Positions 44,605 through 54,943 of a DNA stretch of 64,000 nucleotides are shown here, in pieces. The stretch's first letter is position 1. Each line of letters begins with the position of its first letter. The stretch comes from an uncultured Coriobacteriaceae bacterium. Lineage in GTDB: Bacteria > Actinomycetota > Coriobacteriia > Coriobacteriales > Eggerthellaceae. Made by a program: the position numbers and the translations under genes. The notes under the pieces were generated by a model, which did not search any database, had not been told where the DNA came from, and saw only the letters and a program-made list of their open reading frames with translations. The stretch spans positions 186,001-250,000 of the forward strand of contig CACXMZ010000005.1 in NCBI GenBank assembly GCA_902768975.1. The letters run 5' to 3'.

Positions 44605-46974
44605 CTACTCTCCTAAGCTTTCATCACTTGCTTCAAATGCTTTGAGGCTTTCCAGTTCAAGGGCGTCTACTAGGACCTCGCGCGGCTTGCTGCCGTTAGG
44701 GGGCCCCACAATGCCCTTTTCTTCAAGCATGTCCATTATACGCCCTGCTCGTGAATATCCTACGCTCAAGCGGCGCTGGATGTTTGAAGTAGAACCAAGG
44801 CCAGAATTGACCACGATTTCGGCCGCTTCCCACAAAAGCGGGTCGTCGGGGCCGCCGGAACCACCACCGTCGCCCATTTGGCCAATGGTGATAAGGTTTG
44901 TGTTCAGGATTTCATTGTGATATTCAGGTTCACCCTGCGACTTGAGGTGCTCAACTACCGAAGCAATTTCGTCGGGCGATGTGAAGCAACCCTGCAAACG
45001 CACCGGCTTGGGGTATTCGGGCTTTGAGTAGAGCATGTCGCCATTACCAATGAGGCTTTCGGCACCCGTCTGGTCCAGAATAACGCGGCTGTCAATGCCA
45101 CTAGCCACGTTAAGAGCAATACGGCAGGTAATATTTGCCTTGATAAGACCGGTAACTACATTTGTAGATGGGCGCTGGGTAGCAATAATCATATGGATAC
45201 CTGCAGCGCGAGCCAGCTGGGCCAAACGTGAAATAGACGCCTCGACTTCCTTCCCCACATTCATCATGAGGTCGGCCAGTTCGTCGATAACAATAACGAT
45301 ATAAGGCAGCTGTTCGGCGGGTTCGTCGCCAATAAGCATGCCGTCCTGGGCCTTCTTATTGTACTGGCTGATATTGCGTGCTCCCACACTAGCAAAGGTC
45401 TTCAGACGGCTTTCCATTTCGGCCACCGCCCAGGCAAGGGCACTCGCCGCTTCCTTACATTCCGTTACCACAGGAACATAGAGGTGCGGGATACCGTTAT
45501 AGGGCGTGAACTCAACGCGCTTCGGGTCAATCATAATGAAGCGCACTTCAGCGGGCGTTGCCCGCATAAGAATAGACATAATCATGCCGTTAATGGCAAC
45601 CGACTTACCAGAACCGGTCGTACCGCCCACAAGCAGGTGCGGCATCTTGGAAAGATCGTCGATGACATAATTGCCTTCAACGTCTTCGCCCACTACCATC
45701 TGGAGCGGACCGCCCTTGATACCCTTCAAAATGTCGCCGAGTAAAACGGTCTGGCGCTTCACATTGGGCACTTCAATACCCACGTATTTCGTGCCAGGAA
45801 CAGGGCTAAAAATACGCACACCCGGTGCCGCGAGTGCACGGGCAATGTCGTCGGTAAGACCGGTAATCTTGGCCACGCGTACGCCCGAAGGCAGGTCGAC
45901 CTTAAACAAGGTAACGGTGGGGCCCGCCACCCAGTCAACCACGCGCGCATCTATGCCAAAGTCAGACAGGGTCTCTTCGAGTTCAAAGGCCGTGCTGCGC
46001 AAAATGTCGTCGCCTTCACGGTTTTTCTTGCCACCTGCATTGGTTTGAAGCAAGTCCATCTTAGGCAGCACAAAGTCCTTGGTTGGCTTTGGCGTGACCA
46101 CGGCCTTTTCAGGCTTGGGCGCATTAAGCGCAATGGTTTCGGCTTCAGAAGCGTCCTTCTTCTTGGGCGAACGAAGCTTGCGCGTCATGGCTTCAGACTT
46201 GGGCTTCCCTTCGTCTTCAAGGGCGATGGTATTCAATTCAGACTCGTCAAGCTCATTCAAGAGCTCCAGGCGGCTGCGAGCAGGCGCGGGGCGCGGCAAG
46301 TCGATTTTGGGCATTTCTGCCTGCCAGGAACCATCGAAGAGTTCGTCGCGCTTTTGGAGGAGCTTTTCGATGAGACCCCTGAACGAAAAACCAATAATAA
46401 GCAGGGCCACCAGTATGAGGCCGACCACAAGCACGGTACTCACCACCTGGCCCATGAGCAAAAGCAGGACCCAGGCAATCGCCGCACCAATATAGCCACC
46501 CTGGTTCACCAAATTGGCACGCGAAAAGAGTGGTTCAAGGGTTTGCTGCTGAACCCCTGGAGTGTAAAGCGCATACAGGACCAAGACCGCAAGGAAAAGC
46601 AGCAAAAGCCCTACTGCCACACGAACAGGTACTTCCTGCCCGTCTGGTTTCGCAAAAAAGGTTGCAGAAATCAGAATCATAACAAAGGGCAGTATGAAGG
46701 CGCCTTTGCCCAGCCCTACATGAATAATGTTTGAAAGCCAGGTGGTCAAAATACCACTGGGCGACATAATGGCAATGATAAAAAGCACAACGGCAATAAC
46801 GGCGCAAATCACGCCCCAAATGTCGCGACGAACACGGTCGTCAACCAGATGCGCACGGGCAGCACCTTGCCCACCAGAACCAAGCTGGCGGGCAGCTTGC
46901 TTTTCGGAAGGTGCTTGAGCTTTACGTTTGGTGGTTTGCTTTTTGTCTGCGCTCGACTCTTTTTTGCGAGGCAC
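44605..46974 (-). CDS. ftsK: DNA translocase FtsK/SpoIIIE
   Basis: A 789-residue septal DNA pump that moves chromosome ends to daughter cells and, in many bacteria, activates XerCD at dif. There are four membrane spans in the first 180 residues and a variable linker. The motor domain contains the Walker A GGTTGSGKSVAING and VIVIDELADLMM. A C-terminal gamma winged helix (RRLSVGYSRAGRIMDMLEEKGIV) reads polar DNA sequences. With a likely dif site 15 kb away, the pairing is biologically coherent. It is of normal length for the short Gram-positive type. Confidence 0.96.
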   Translation of the reverse strand: MPRKKESSADKKQTTKRKAQAPSEKQAARQLGSGGQGAARAHLVDDRVRRDIWGVICAVIAVVLFIIAIMSPSGILTTWLSNIIHVGLGKGAFILPFVMILISATFFAKPDGQEVPVRVAVGLLLLFLAVLVLYALYTPGVQQQTLEPLFSRANLVNQGGYIGAAIAWVLLLLMGQVVSTVLVVGLILVALLIIGFSFRGLIEKLLQKRDELFDGSWQAEMPKIDLPRPAPARSRLELLNELDESELNTIALEDEGKPKSEAMTRKLRSPKKKDASEAETIALNAPKPEKAVVTPKPTKDFVLPKMDLLQTNAGGKKNREGDDILRSTAFELEETLSDFGIDARVVDWVAGPTVTLFKVDLPSGVRVAKITGLTDDIARALAAPGVRIFSPVPGTKYVGIEVPNVKRQTVLLGDILKGIKGGPLQMVVGEDVEGNYVIDDLSKMPHLLVGGTTGSGKSVAINGMIMSILMRATPAEVRFIMIDPKRVEFTPYNGIPHLYVPVVTECKEAASALAWAVAEMESRLKTFASVGARNISQYNKKAQDGMLIGDEPAEQLPYIVIVIDELADLMMNVGKEVEASISRLAQLARAAGIHMIIATQRPSTNVVTGLIKANITCRIALNVASGIDSRVILDQTGAESLIGNGDMLYSKPEYPKPVRLQGCFTSPDEIASVVEHLKSQGEPEYHNEILNTNLITIGQMGDGGGSGGPDDPLLWEAAEIVVNSGLGSTSNIQRRLSVGYSRAGRIMDMLEEKGIVGPPNGSKPREVLVDALELESLKAFEASDESLGE

Positions 46975-47033
46975 GGCTAAACTCCTTTTTTCTGCGTTTA
47001 AGCTGCGTTTATTTCCAAAAAGGTATTATACCC

Positions 47034-48905
47034 CTATACGTCCAAAATGTTCACAATAACCATAGGTCGCTGCTTCGCGCGTTCCCATAACACCGACTGC
47101 AAGGATTGGCGGCAGGCTTTTTCAATTTCTGCCACCTTACCTGCGGCAAGCTGCTTTTCAATACTGCGCGTCACCACGTCGAGCGCCTCTTCGGCCAAAT
47201 ACGCGTCGTCTTCGCCTGAAATACCGTGCATTTGAACCGCAACCTCCCCAATGAGCTTCTGAGCTTTGCGGTCAATAGCAGCAGCAATGGTCGCAAAGCC
47301 CTGCTCTGACAAGGCACTTCGTTCATCGAGCACGTCTTGGCTGGTATCGCCCACGGAAAGGCCGTCCACCAACACCACGCCACTCGGAACACTTTCACCC
47401 AGCTCTACCCCACGCGCCGTCACATTAAGGCTTTCGCCATTTTCCAAGATGAAAACATTCTTTTCAGGGATGCCCGTGGCCTGGGCCAGGCGCGCATGGG
47501 CACGCAAATGGGCCGCTTCACCGTGAACCGGCATAAAATACTTCGGCTTCACAATTGAAAGAATGATCTTAAGTTCTTCGGCACCCGCATGACCAGAAAC
47601 ATGAACGCGGGCACGGCGCTTGTCAAAGACGTCGGCACCCACTTTTTCGAGCAAGTTCACCACACGAATAACAGCCTTTTCATTGCCAGGAACGGGGGTC
47701 GCACTAATAATGACCGTGTCGCCTTCGTCAAGATCGATGGTCTTATGCTCACCGTTGGCAATACGAGCCAACGCCGAAAGCGGTTCACCCTGGCTGCCAG
47801 TGCACATGACCACAATTTTGTCGGGCGCCATACCCTTGCAGTCGTAGGCATCCAGGATGTCACGGTCCTTCACGTGCAAGTAGCCCAAACGCCGCGCAAT
47901 GTCGGTATTCTGCACCATGGAACGGCCCGTTACGACCACCTTGCGCCCGCAGGCAACCGCTGCGTCGCAAATCTGCTGCATGCGGTGAATATGGCTTGCA
48001 AAACTTGCAATAATAACGCGCCCCTTGGCATGGGCGATAATGTCGTCGAGGGCCTTTCCCACTTCAGCTTCAGAAGGTGTAAAGGCGTCCACATTCGCAT
48101 TAGTAGAGTCGCTCATAAGAAGGTCGACGCCAATCTTGGAAAAGCGTGCCAGGGCACCAAAGTCCGTAGTTACTCCGTCGATGGGCGTTTGGTCGAGCTT
48201 GAAGTCGCCCGTATGAAGCACATTACCCGCGGGTGTTTGGAAGAAGATGCCCACGGCGCCAGGAATGGAATGGTTAACCGCAAAGAAGTCGCAGCTAATC
48301 TTTCCAAACTTCACACGCTGGCCGGGCTTAATTTCAATGAGCTTCGCATTCTTCACCTTATGTTCGGCAAGCTTGCCTTCGATGAGGCCCAAAGTAATTT
48401 TCGTCGCATAAATGGGCACTTCACGGTCGAGGTCTTTAAGGAGGTACGGCAAAGAACCCGTATGGTCTTCGTGGCCATGGGTTACCACAATGCCGCGCAA
48501 CTTGTCGGCATTTTCGAGCACATAGGTATAGTCAGGCAGGATGAGGTCGATGCCTGGATGGTCGTCGTCGGGAAACATAAGACCTGCGTCGTCCAAGACC
48601 ATGTCGTTGCCACATTCAAGCACCGTCATGTTTTTGCCGATGGCGTCCAAACCGCCCAAGGGGATCACACGCAAAAGAGCCTTGGCGTCGGTAGCTTCAG
48701 CACTCGCACGGCGTTGTGAATTTTTCTTTGCCGCAGACCCATTGGCAGACTTCTTCTGCTGCTTGGCATTTTGCTGTTCGCGGCGCTCTTCTTCATTTGA
48801 AAGCTTAGGACGTGCCGGCTTTTCGCGCTGCACGTGTTTGTACGTCTGCTTTTGGCGCACACGCTTTTTGCCCGCACGCGCGGGCTGCTTATTCGATTCT
48901 TCCAT
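47034..48905 (-). CDS. rnj: Ribonuclease J
   Basis: A 623-residue metallo-beta-lactamase-fold RNase with 5'-exo and endo activity. After an unusually long basic, Gln/Lys/Arg-rich extension of about 80 residues, the canonical protein starts LRVIPLGGLDAIGKNM. The metal site is VVTHGHEDHTGSLPYL; beta-CASP and VSGHAGAEELKIIL segments follow. The extension is probably disordered and RNA- or partner-binding. It lies between dapA and ftsK, as the rnj gene does in Bacillus. Confidence 0.94.
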   Translation of the reverse strand: MEESNKQPARAGKKRVRQKQTYKHVQREKPARPKLSNEEERREQQNAKQQKKSANGSAAKKNSQRRASAEATDAKALLRVIPLGGLDAIGKNMTVLECGNDMVLDDAGLMFPDDDHPGIDLILPDYTYVLENADKLRGIVVTHGHEDHTGSLPYLLKDLDREVPIYATKITLGLIEGKLAEHKVKNAKLIEIKPGQRVKFGKISCDFFAVNHSIPGAVGIFFQTPAGNVLHTGDFKLDQTPIDGVTTDFGALARFSKIGVDLLMSDSTNANVDAFTPSEAEVGKALDDIIAHAKGRVIIASFASHIHRMQQICDAAVACGRKVVVTGRSMVQNTDIARRLGYLHVKDRDILDAYDCKGMAPDKIVVMCTGSQGEPLSALARIANGEHKTIDLDEGDTVIISATPVPGNEKAVIRVVNLLEKVGADVFDKRRARVHVSGHAGAEELKIILSIVKPKYFMPVHGEAAHLRAHARLAQATGIPEKNVFILENGESLNVTARGVELGESVPSGVVLVDGLSVGDTSQDVLDERSALSEQGFATIAAAIDRKAQKLIGEVAVQMHGISGEDDAYLAEEALDVVTRSIEKQLAAGKVAEIEKACRQSLQSVLWERAKQRPMVIVNILDV

Positions 48906-48936
48906 GTAGTTCCTTAATCTACCTTGTATGGCAGAC

Positions 48937-49833
48937 CTAAAGGACGCCCACTTCCTTCAACACTGCTTCAAGGTCGCGCGTTTGTTCGGGCGTTGCCTCG
49001 ATAAGCGGAAGGCGCAAACCACCAACGGGTACGCCTATAAGGTTGAGCGCCTGCTTGGTAAGGATGGGATTGGTTACTACAAACAGCCCCTTCATAATGG
49101 GCATGAGCGCTTCGTGAGCAGCGCGAGCCGCATCCCAGTCCCCCGCAGCGCAGAGGTCTACCAGTTCCTTCATTTTCTTAGGCACCACGTTACCAGCCGT
49201 GCTAATAACGCCATGCCCACCCTTTTCCATTAATGGCAACGTCATAGAGTCGTCGCCCGAAAGCACGCAGAAACCTTCTGGCGCACCTTCGCATATTTCA
49301 GCCATCTGGTTAATGTCGCCAGACGCTTCTTTCACATAGACAATCTGTTCAACGTCGTGGGCCAAGCGCAGCGTGGTTTCCGCCGTCATATTGACCGAAC
49401 AACGCCCGGGAATGTTATATACCACCGTGGGAAGATCGACTTCTTCAGCAATGGCCTTGAAGTGCTGGTACAAACCTTCTTGCGGAGGCTTGTTGTAATA
49501 CGGCACCACAGCCATAATGCCCTGGGCGCCCAGCTTCTTGGCTTCCAGACCCAGTTCAATGCTGCCGGCAGTGTTATTCGAACCCACATTAGCAATAACG
49601 GGAACGCGTCCTGCCACCTGGTCGATAACGGTTTCGAAAAGCAAGAGCTTTTCGGCCGTAGTAAGCGTGGGGCTTTCGCCCGTCGTGCCGCACACCAAAA
49701 TAGAGTCGCTCCCCCCGTCAACGAGGAAGTCAACCAAATTGCGGGTACGCTCAACGTCAAGCTTCAGGTCCGCGTCGAAGGGCGTAACCATGGCTGGAAT
49801 CATGCGACCAAAAATGGGTTCTGCTGTATTCAT
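48937..49833 (-). CDS. dapA: 4-hydroxy-tetrahydrodipicolinate synthase
   Basis: A 298-residue aldolase that condenses pyruvate with aspartate semialdehyde in the lysine/diaminopimelate pathway. It has LVCGTTGESPTLTTAEK, the catalytic Tyr region VVYNIPGRCSV and the Schiff-base lysine in VYVKEASGD. It lies 31 bases upstream of rnj. A minus-strand TTGACA (about 49902-49907) could be a -35 box. dapB is the neighbour on the other side. Confidence 0.96.
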   Translation of the reverse strand: MNTAEPIFGRMIPAMVTPFDADLKLDVERTRNLVDFLVDGGSDSILVCGTTGESPTLTTAEKLLLFETVIDQVAGRVPVIANVGSNNTAGSIELGLEAKKLGAQGIMAVVPYYNKPPQEGLYQHFKAIAEEVDLPTVVYNIPGRCSVNMTAETTLRLAHDVEQIVYVKEASGDINQMAEICEGAPEGFCVLSGDDSMTLPLMEKGGHGVISTAGNVVPKKMKELVDLCAAGDWDAARAAHEALMPIMKGLFVVTNPILTKQALNLIGVPVGGLRLPLIEATPEQTRDLEAVLKEVGVL

Positions 49834-49992
49834 GGGGTGCTCCTTTTAAGCTGTCATTTAACAATGCCCATGTGTCATTACAGGCTGTATTATCGCACGC
49901 TTGTCAAAAACATGCGAGAAACTATGTGCGAAATTTGGTGGACGGTGTAAATGGATGCACCTGAAAAACACCTAAGAGGCGCTCTTTACCCA

Positions 49993-50757
49993 TTAGTCCA
50001 TGAAGTTTTCCAGGCCAACAACAAGGCCGCTGCGCTCGCCCACGCTGCGGATGCCCAGCAGGACGCCCGGCATATAACTTTCACGGTCCCAGCTTTCATG
50101 CTTAATGGAAAGCGTCTGGCCCAAAGACCCAAAGATAACTTCCTGGTTTGCCACAAAACCCATACTGCGCGCTGAATGAACCGGGACGCCTTCAACGAGG
50201 GCGCCACGCGCACCGGCGCAGCCTTCAATTTCCGTTTCTGCACCAGGAGCCGCGCTTTCAAAACCACGCGCTTCAGCAATCATTTGTGCCGTGCGTATGG
50301 CCGTACCCGAAGGGGCGTCCTTCTTGTTGCAATGGTGATATTCGAATACTTCGGCTTCGGGGAAATACGGAGCTGCCGCCTTAGCGAACTGCATCATAAG
50401 CACCGCACCCGTGGTGAAGTTGGGGGCCACAAACAAGCAGGTGCCTTCCGGTGCCAGCGCCGCAAGTTCTTCAAGCGTTTCGTTGCTCATGCCGGTCGTG
50501 CCTACCACGCAGTCCACGCCCGTAGGCAGCGCTTTGCGCAGGTTTTCAGCCACCACTGCCGGCGCCGTAAAGTCCACGAGTACGTCAAAGCCACCCGCCT
50601 CTAGCGCTTCTTCAATGCTCTTGTAGACGGGGAACTCACCCATTTCACCGTAGGGGTCAATACCACAGACAACTTGCATGTCGTCTGCCGCCGTAACCGC
50701 ATTTACCACGGTGGAACCCATGCGCCCCGCGCACCCACATACCGCAACATTAATCAT
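49993..50757 (-). CDS. dapB: 4-hydroxy-tetrahydrodipicolinate reductase
   Basis: A 254-residue NAD(P)H-dependent reductase for the step after DapA. VAVCGCAGRMGSTVVNAV is the nucleotide loop; EVFEYHHCNKKDAPSGTA is the substrate-binding signature with catalytic His and Lys. A 159-bp gap without a gene separates it from dapA; this gap holds the likely dapA promoter. Confidence 0.96.
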   Translation of the reverse strand: MINVAVCGCAGRMGSTVVNAVTAADDMQVVCGIDPYGEMGEFPVYKSIEEALEAGGFDVLVDFTAPAVVAENLRKALPTGVDCVVGTTGMSNETLEELAALAPEGTCLFVAPNFTTGAVLMMQFAKAAAPYFPEAEVFEYHHCNKKDAPSGTAIRTAQMIAEARGFESAAPGAETEIEGCAGARGALVEGVPVHSARSMGFVANQEVIFGSLGQTLSIKHESWDRESYMPGVLLGIRSVGERSGLVVGLENFMD

Positions 50758-50801
50758 AGCCTGCTCCCTTCACGTTTCTTCTATTGTAGCAGCAGAAAAA
50801 C

Positions 50802-53618
50802 TTATGGCTTATTGATATCGGTCAGCTTAAATCTGGGAATGCGACGCAAAGCAATAATACTCATCAGTAATGAAAGGATCGCGCTAAAAACAACCCCAAT
50901 AACAACAGCAGCTACATTGATACCCTTATAGAAGAAAGTGAAGCTTACCTCAATGGACCCAACCGTAATGCTGCCCATAACAATACCCAAAACAAGTCCG
51001 ATTAAAATGCCAACGATGGTAAACACAATGGTGTCGTTGTAAATGTATTTCTTGGCGTCTTTAACCGAAAAGCCGTTGATCATAAGAACGATAAGCTCAC
51101 GCTTCTTTTCATCAATAAACATAACATTCAAATTCAGGAGTACCACTAATGCCATTAAGGAAGCAAGCACAAGATAGATCATAACCACATTGCTTGACAC
51201 GGAAGAAAAAGTTCTGAAATTATTCGCTTGCATTTCTTTGTCATTAAACATTTCACTGAAGCTCTCCACCGTAAGGAGTTTTTCTTTAACCTTTTCGATG
51301 GAAGCATCGTCAATGTTGGCCAGAATTGCGTTGGCCTCAAATTCGGTGTCAAACAAGGCCTCGTAAGCATCGCGCCCCAGCACCATTTCATTGCTCTGAA
51401 GATAATACGTATAAAAACCCGCAATAGGAACTTCGTAGTTTGTTCCATCAGAGCCTTTCACGATTAGTATGTCGCCCACCTTGGCATTATGATGGGCTTG
51501 AACGGCAGAACAGACCCATGCACCTTCAGAAGAAAGTTCCCCACCGTAAAATTCAGCTTCAGGAATGTGGTAGAGCCTCGTGAATTCACTGTTGTCCTTG
51601 GGGACGACTAAACGTATATTGGTCTCTTCGCCCGAAGGAAGTTCAACAATGAGCGGTTTTCTGTATACCGAAGAAGCGGTAAACCCTTCATCTTCAATTA
51701 TGGACTGAATTTTTTCGTCCGAGTTTTCTTCGTTATCGTCTACAAAACTAATGGTATTGAAGTGGTAGATGTCGCGATAATGGAAGTCGAAACTATCGAG
51801 CACGTTATTGTTGAGAGTAATGGCAGTAACCACCAAAGCCGTACAACCTGCAACCCCGACAACCGTGCTAAAAACACGCCGCTTGTCGTTCAGGCAGTTA
51901 TTAACTATGGTCTGGTAATACAGCGGGAGCTTGTTCCATACAGCCCATTTTTCAAAGAAACGTTCTTTGCCCGTAGGTGGCTTTTCCCCACGAAGCAGTT
52001 CAACTGCATGACTACGTAAAATAGAATGGCAAGCAAGCCAAGTAGCACCCAAAACCAATAATAGTTCAATGCCAGAAGTAATCAGGGCAAGAGGAATGCT
52101 GAAATATCTTTGTATGCCAGCAAAAATAAAGCTTTGGGAAACTGCAATACCGATAATACTTTCGACCAACACCGTGCCAATTATTAAGCCACACACAGAT
52201 CCGATAACGACCGCGATTGCCGTGTAGAGCAAAAAGCTCGCAGTAATTTCACGCCGACGGAGGCCAAGTGCCTTCTTGGTGCCCACAAGGATAATCTGTT
52301 CGTGAACTAAGCGACTTACCGCTGAATAACTTACCAACATGCCAACGATAACAAAAAGTGCTGCCATAGAATAACTCATGCGAATCATGATGTCTGCGAG
52401 TGCATCTGCCGAAGTTACTCCGCCATTATTGCTGCGCGAAACATAGGCCCAATTGACGTCCTTCAGCTGGTCCAACTTGTCGCGTGCTTCGTCTACCTCT
52501 GCCGTCTTGTCCTGTAATTCTTTGCGAGCGTCTTCTATTTCCTGTTCTTTTTCGCTCAGTTCATCGCGCGCTTTATCAAGCTCTTTCCTTTGTTCCTTAA
52601 TCTGTTCTTCAGATTGTGCAACTTGTTCCGCTAAACCAGGCTGAGCAAGAGCAAGAAGTGCCCCGCCTTCTTCTATCATCTTTTTGGTGTCGTCGATTTC
52701 TTTTTCGGCAGCAGCGAGCTTTTCTTCCCCGTCGTCAATTTCGGCGCGAGCATCCTTGAGCTTGCGCTCCCCGTCGGCAATGTCTTCGCGCGCGTCAGCA
52801 AGCTTGGTTTCGCCTTCTGAAATTTCATCTTCAACTTCAGTGCGCAAGTCCACATAGCGTTCATGGGCCAAGGTGGTGCCCAACTCATTGATACGATCTT
52901 CGATTGCGTCAGATGCGTTTGCGTATTCTTTACTAAAGGTATTAAAGCTATCAAGTTCATGCGAACGTATATTTACCACGGGCCAAAGGTCGAAGAAGGC
53001 TTCGCTGTTAAACACATCCGGGCAGACCCAGCAGACAGCAGTAATTGTGCCCGAACCAAAAGGCGAAATCCCATAGCTAGAGCTGTCGATAGCAACAAAC
53101 TCTGGGCTGTTGGCAATACCCACAATTGTAAAGTCATAACAACACAAGTAATCGTCTTCAGGTTTTTCAAAACTGAAGGTATCCCCCACTGTTAAGCCAA
53201 GCTTGCTTGCCGAAGCTTCAAGCATAAGCAATTCATTGTCCTGGACGGGCAGCTTTCCCTCTTTAATATCCAGCATATTAATGGACTCGGGCAAGGACAA
53301 AACCTTTGCCGAAGTACGTTCATTGCCTATATTCATCTTCAAGAAGGTCTGGCGCGTCGCCTCAACTTCGTCTATACCTTCTAGACCTTTGAGTTTTTCG
53401 ATATCACTTTCAGTAAAACCGTAGGCAGAAGTAATTTGAAAATTGTGAAAGTTATAGTCATCGAAATATGCTTGAGCCGTGTTTTCAATAGCCGCACTCA
53501 TCCGGTAAATACCTACAAAAATGCCCACGCTTAAGGCAACAAACATCATGATGCTAATGAACGACACAATTGTCGCTTTAATATTTGCCAGGAGTTCTTT
53601 GAACTGGGTCGGTTTCAT
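50802..53618 (-). CDS. Large FtsX-type ABC permease with cytoplasm-external coiled coil
   Basis: A 938-residue permease made of two FtsX-like cores. An N-terminal span (about 18-40) is followed by an extracytoplasmic beta domain. Residues about 255-388 form a long heptad-rich coiled coil made almost only of Glu, Lys, Asp, Arg and Ala. Three spans follow at about 410-540, then another extracytoplasmic domain and three C-terminal spans (LVLASLMALVVLLNLNVMF and beyond). This is the MacB/FtsX mechanotransmission fold rather than a channel-type transporter; the substrate is unknown. Coiled-coil inserts occur in FtsX-type permeases of Firmicutes and Actinobacteria. It follows the GAF-ABC gene after 9 bases. 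Confidence 0.85.
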   Translation of the reverse strand: MKPTQFKELLANIKATIVSFISIMMFVALSVGIFVGIYRMSAAIENTAQAYFDDYNFHNFQITSAYGFTESDIEKLKGLEGIDEVEATRQTFLKMNIGNERTSAKVLSLPESINMLDIKEGKLPVQDNELLMLEASASKLGLTVGDTFSFEKPEDDYLCCYDFTIVGIANSPEFVAIDSSSYGISPFGSGTITAVCWVCPDVFNSEAFFDLWPVVNIRSHELDSFNTFSKEYANASDAIEDRINELGTTLAHERYVDLRTEVEDEISEGETKLADAREDIADGERKLKDARAEIDDGEEKLAAAEKEIDDTKKMIEEGGALLALAQPGLAEQVAQSEEQIKEQRKELDKARDELSEKEQEIEDARKELQDKTAEVDEARDKLDQLKDVNWAYVSRSNNGGVTSADALADIMIRMSYSMAALFVIVGMLVSYSAVSRLVHEQIILVGTKKALGLRRREITASFLLYTAIAVVIGSVCGLIIGTVLVESIIGIAVSQSFIFAGIQRYFSIPLALITSGIELLLVLGATWLACHSILRSHAVELLRGEKPPTGKERFFEKWAVWNKLPLYYQTIVNNCLNDKRRVFSTVVGVAGCTALVVTAITLNNNVLDSFDFHYRDIYHFNTISFVDDNEENSDEKIQSIIEDEGFTASSVYRKPLIVELPSGEETNIRLVVPKDNSEFTRLYHIPEAEFYGGELSSEGAWVCSAVQAHHNAKVGDILIVKGSDGTNYEVPIAGFYTYYLQSNEMVLGRDAYEALFDTEFEANAILANIDDASIEKVKEKLLTVESFSEMFNDKEMQANNFRTFSSVSSNVVMIYLVLASLMALVVLLNLNVMFIDEKKRELIVLMINGFSVKDAKKYIYNDTIVFTIVGILIGLVLGIVMGSITVGSIEVSFTFFYKGINVAAVVIGVVFSAILSLLMSIIALRRIPRFKLTDINKP

Positions 53619-53627
53619 GGGAATGCT

Positions 53628-54845
53628 CTACCAAACCAAATCAGTTGCTCGTGCAGGATGACGGTTGACCGTGACTTCATGAGTGCGCCCATCACGCATG
53701 CGCACCACACGGTTTGCCATACGCGTAATTTCTTCGTTATGGGTCACCATGACCAAGGTCGTTCCGTCTTTGATAACTTCTTCCATAACCTGCAACACTT
53801 CGATACTGGTAGCATAGTCAAGCGCCGCCGTGGGTTCGTCGGCCAAGATGATATGCGGGTTCTTAACAAGCGCACGTGCAATACTCACACGCTGTTGCTG
53901 GCCGCCCGAAAGCTGGCTTGGATAGCTGCGCATACGGTCTTCAAGCCCAACCACCTGCAGCACCTTTTCCGATTCGCGGGGTTCTTTTACCAGTTCGGCA
54001 ATGAGATTCAAATTTTGCAGGGCATTCAGATTGGGCATCAAGTTGTAACTTTGGAAAATAAAGCCAATGTTGTTACGGCGAAATTCTGTCAGTTCGTCCT
54101 GAGTGGCATGGCTTAAATCCTGCCCTAAATAACTAATTTCACCCGAAGTCGCCTGGTCCATGCCGCCGATAATATTGAGAAGGGTCGACTTTCCACAACC
54201 ACTTTCGCCCAAGAGCACCAGAAATTCGCCCTCGTACACGTCGAGATTAACGCCCTTGAGCACTTTGGTCAGTATTTCACCATTTTGGAATTCACGGGTT
54301 ATACCGCGCAAGCTCATAACAATGTCGCCATGTTCCCAGGGCGCGGCCAAAGCTTCGTTTTCTTCAATGGCTATAGCAGCCATCAAAACGAGCATTTCGA
54401 ACAGGTCGGCTTCTTCTTCGGTGAAAGGCTCTTCGGTCTTGATAACCTGAACAACGCCAAGATCTTCGTTCGTACTCGAAAGCGGCATGGCAAGCATCGA
54501 AGCAATTGCCTCACCTTCGAAGTCGGTTAAAGTTTCGGCGTCGTATTCGGGCTTGAATTCTAGATAGCGTTCAGGCATCTGCTTTTCAAAAACACGTCCA
54601 ACAGCCCCTTCGCCAATAGCATGCCGGCGATTGGTAATGTCCATAGGACCAATCCAATAATACGGACGAAGCTGGGCATTTTCAGATGCGTCGGTGTACC
54701 ACACAACCGCTGCCTGCGCACCGCAGCTGTCGACTATAAGACGCAACCCGCCTTTAAGCGCACTTTCAAGGGTTTCTGAAGTAGAAATAATCCCCTGAAG
54801 TTCGCCAATAGTTTTGTAATACTGCAACGCTGCTTTGTCCAACAT
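53628..54845 (-). CDS. ABC transporter ATPase with N-terminal GAF sensor domain
   Basis: A 405-residue ATPase in which a GAF domain precedes the ABC domain. Residues about 15-165 read as [40 protein letters not shown], then [18 protein letters not shown] and [21 protein letters not shown]. Residues about 178-395 form a MacB/LolD-type ABC domain with [14 protein letters not shown] (Walker A), [15 protein letters not shown] (signature), [12 protein letters not shown] (Walker B) and a VTHNEE switch histidine. Export ATPases of this class normally begin at the ABC domain, so the sensor fusion is unusual and suggests ligand-gated transport or mechanotransmission. It pairs with the FtsX-type permease downstream. 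Confidence 0.88.
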   Translation of the reverse strand: MLDKAALQYYKTIGELQGIISTSETLESALKGGLRLIVDSCGAQAAVVWYTDASENAQLRPYYWIGPMDITNRRHAIGEGAVGRVFEKQMPERYLEFKPEYDAETLTDFEGEAIASMLAMPLSSTNEDLGVVQVIKTEEPFTEEEADLFEMLVLMAAIAIEENEALAAPWEHGDIVMSLRGITREFQNGEILTKVLKGVNLDVYEGEFLVLLGESGCGKSTLLNIIGGMDQATSGEISYLGQDLSHATQDELTEFRRNNIGFIFQSYNLMPNLNALQNLNLIAELVKEPRESEKVLQVVGLEDRMRSYPSQLSGGQQQRVSIARALVKNPHIILADEPTAALDYATSIEVLQVMEEVIKDGTTLVMVTHNEEITRMANRVVRMRDGRTHEVTVNRHPARATDLVW

Positions 54846-54943
54846 AAGCTATCCTCACTTGCGCTTCTTATATATGCACTACATGCACGTATTCTAGCTT
54901 TGTTATACTTTACAAAAAAATGTAACGAATTGAGAGAGAACTT

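Noticed and set aside
47589-48719. 376-codon plus-strand frame opposite rnj
   Set aside because: It is a mirror of the RNase J coding frame with no ribosome site and no recognisable domain.
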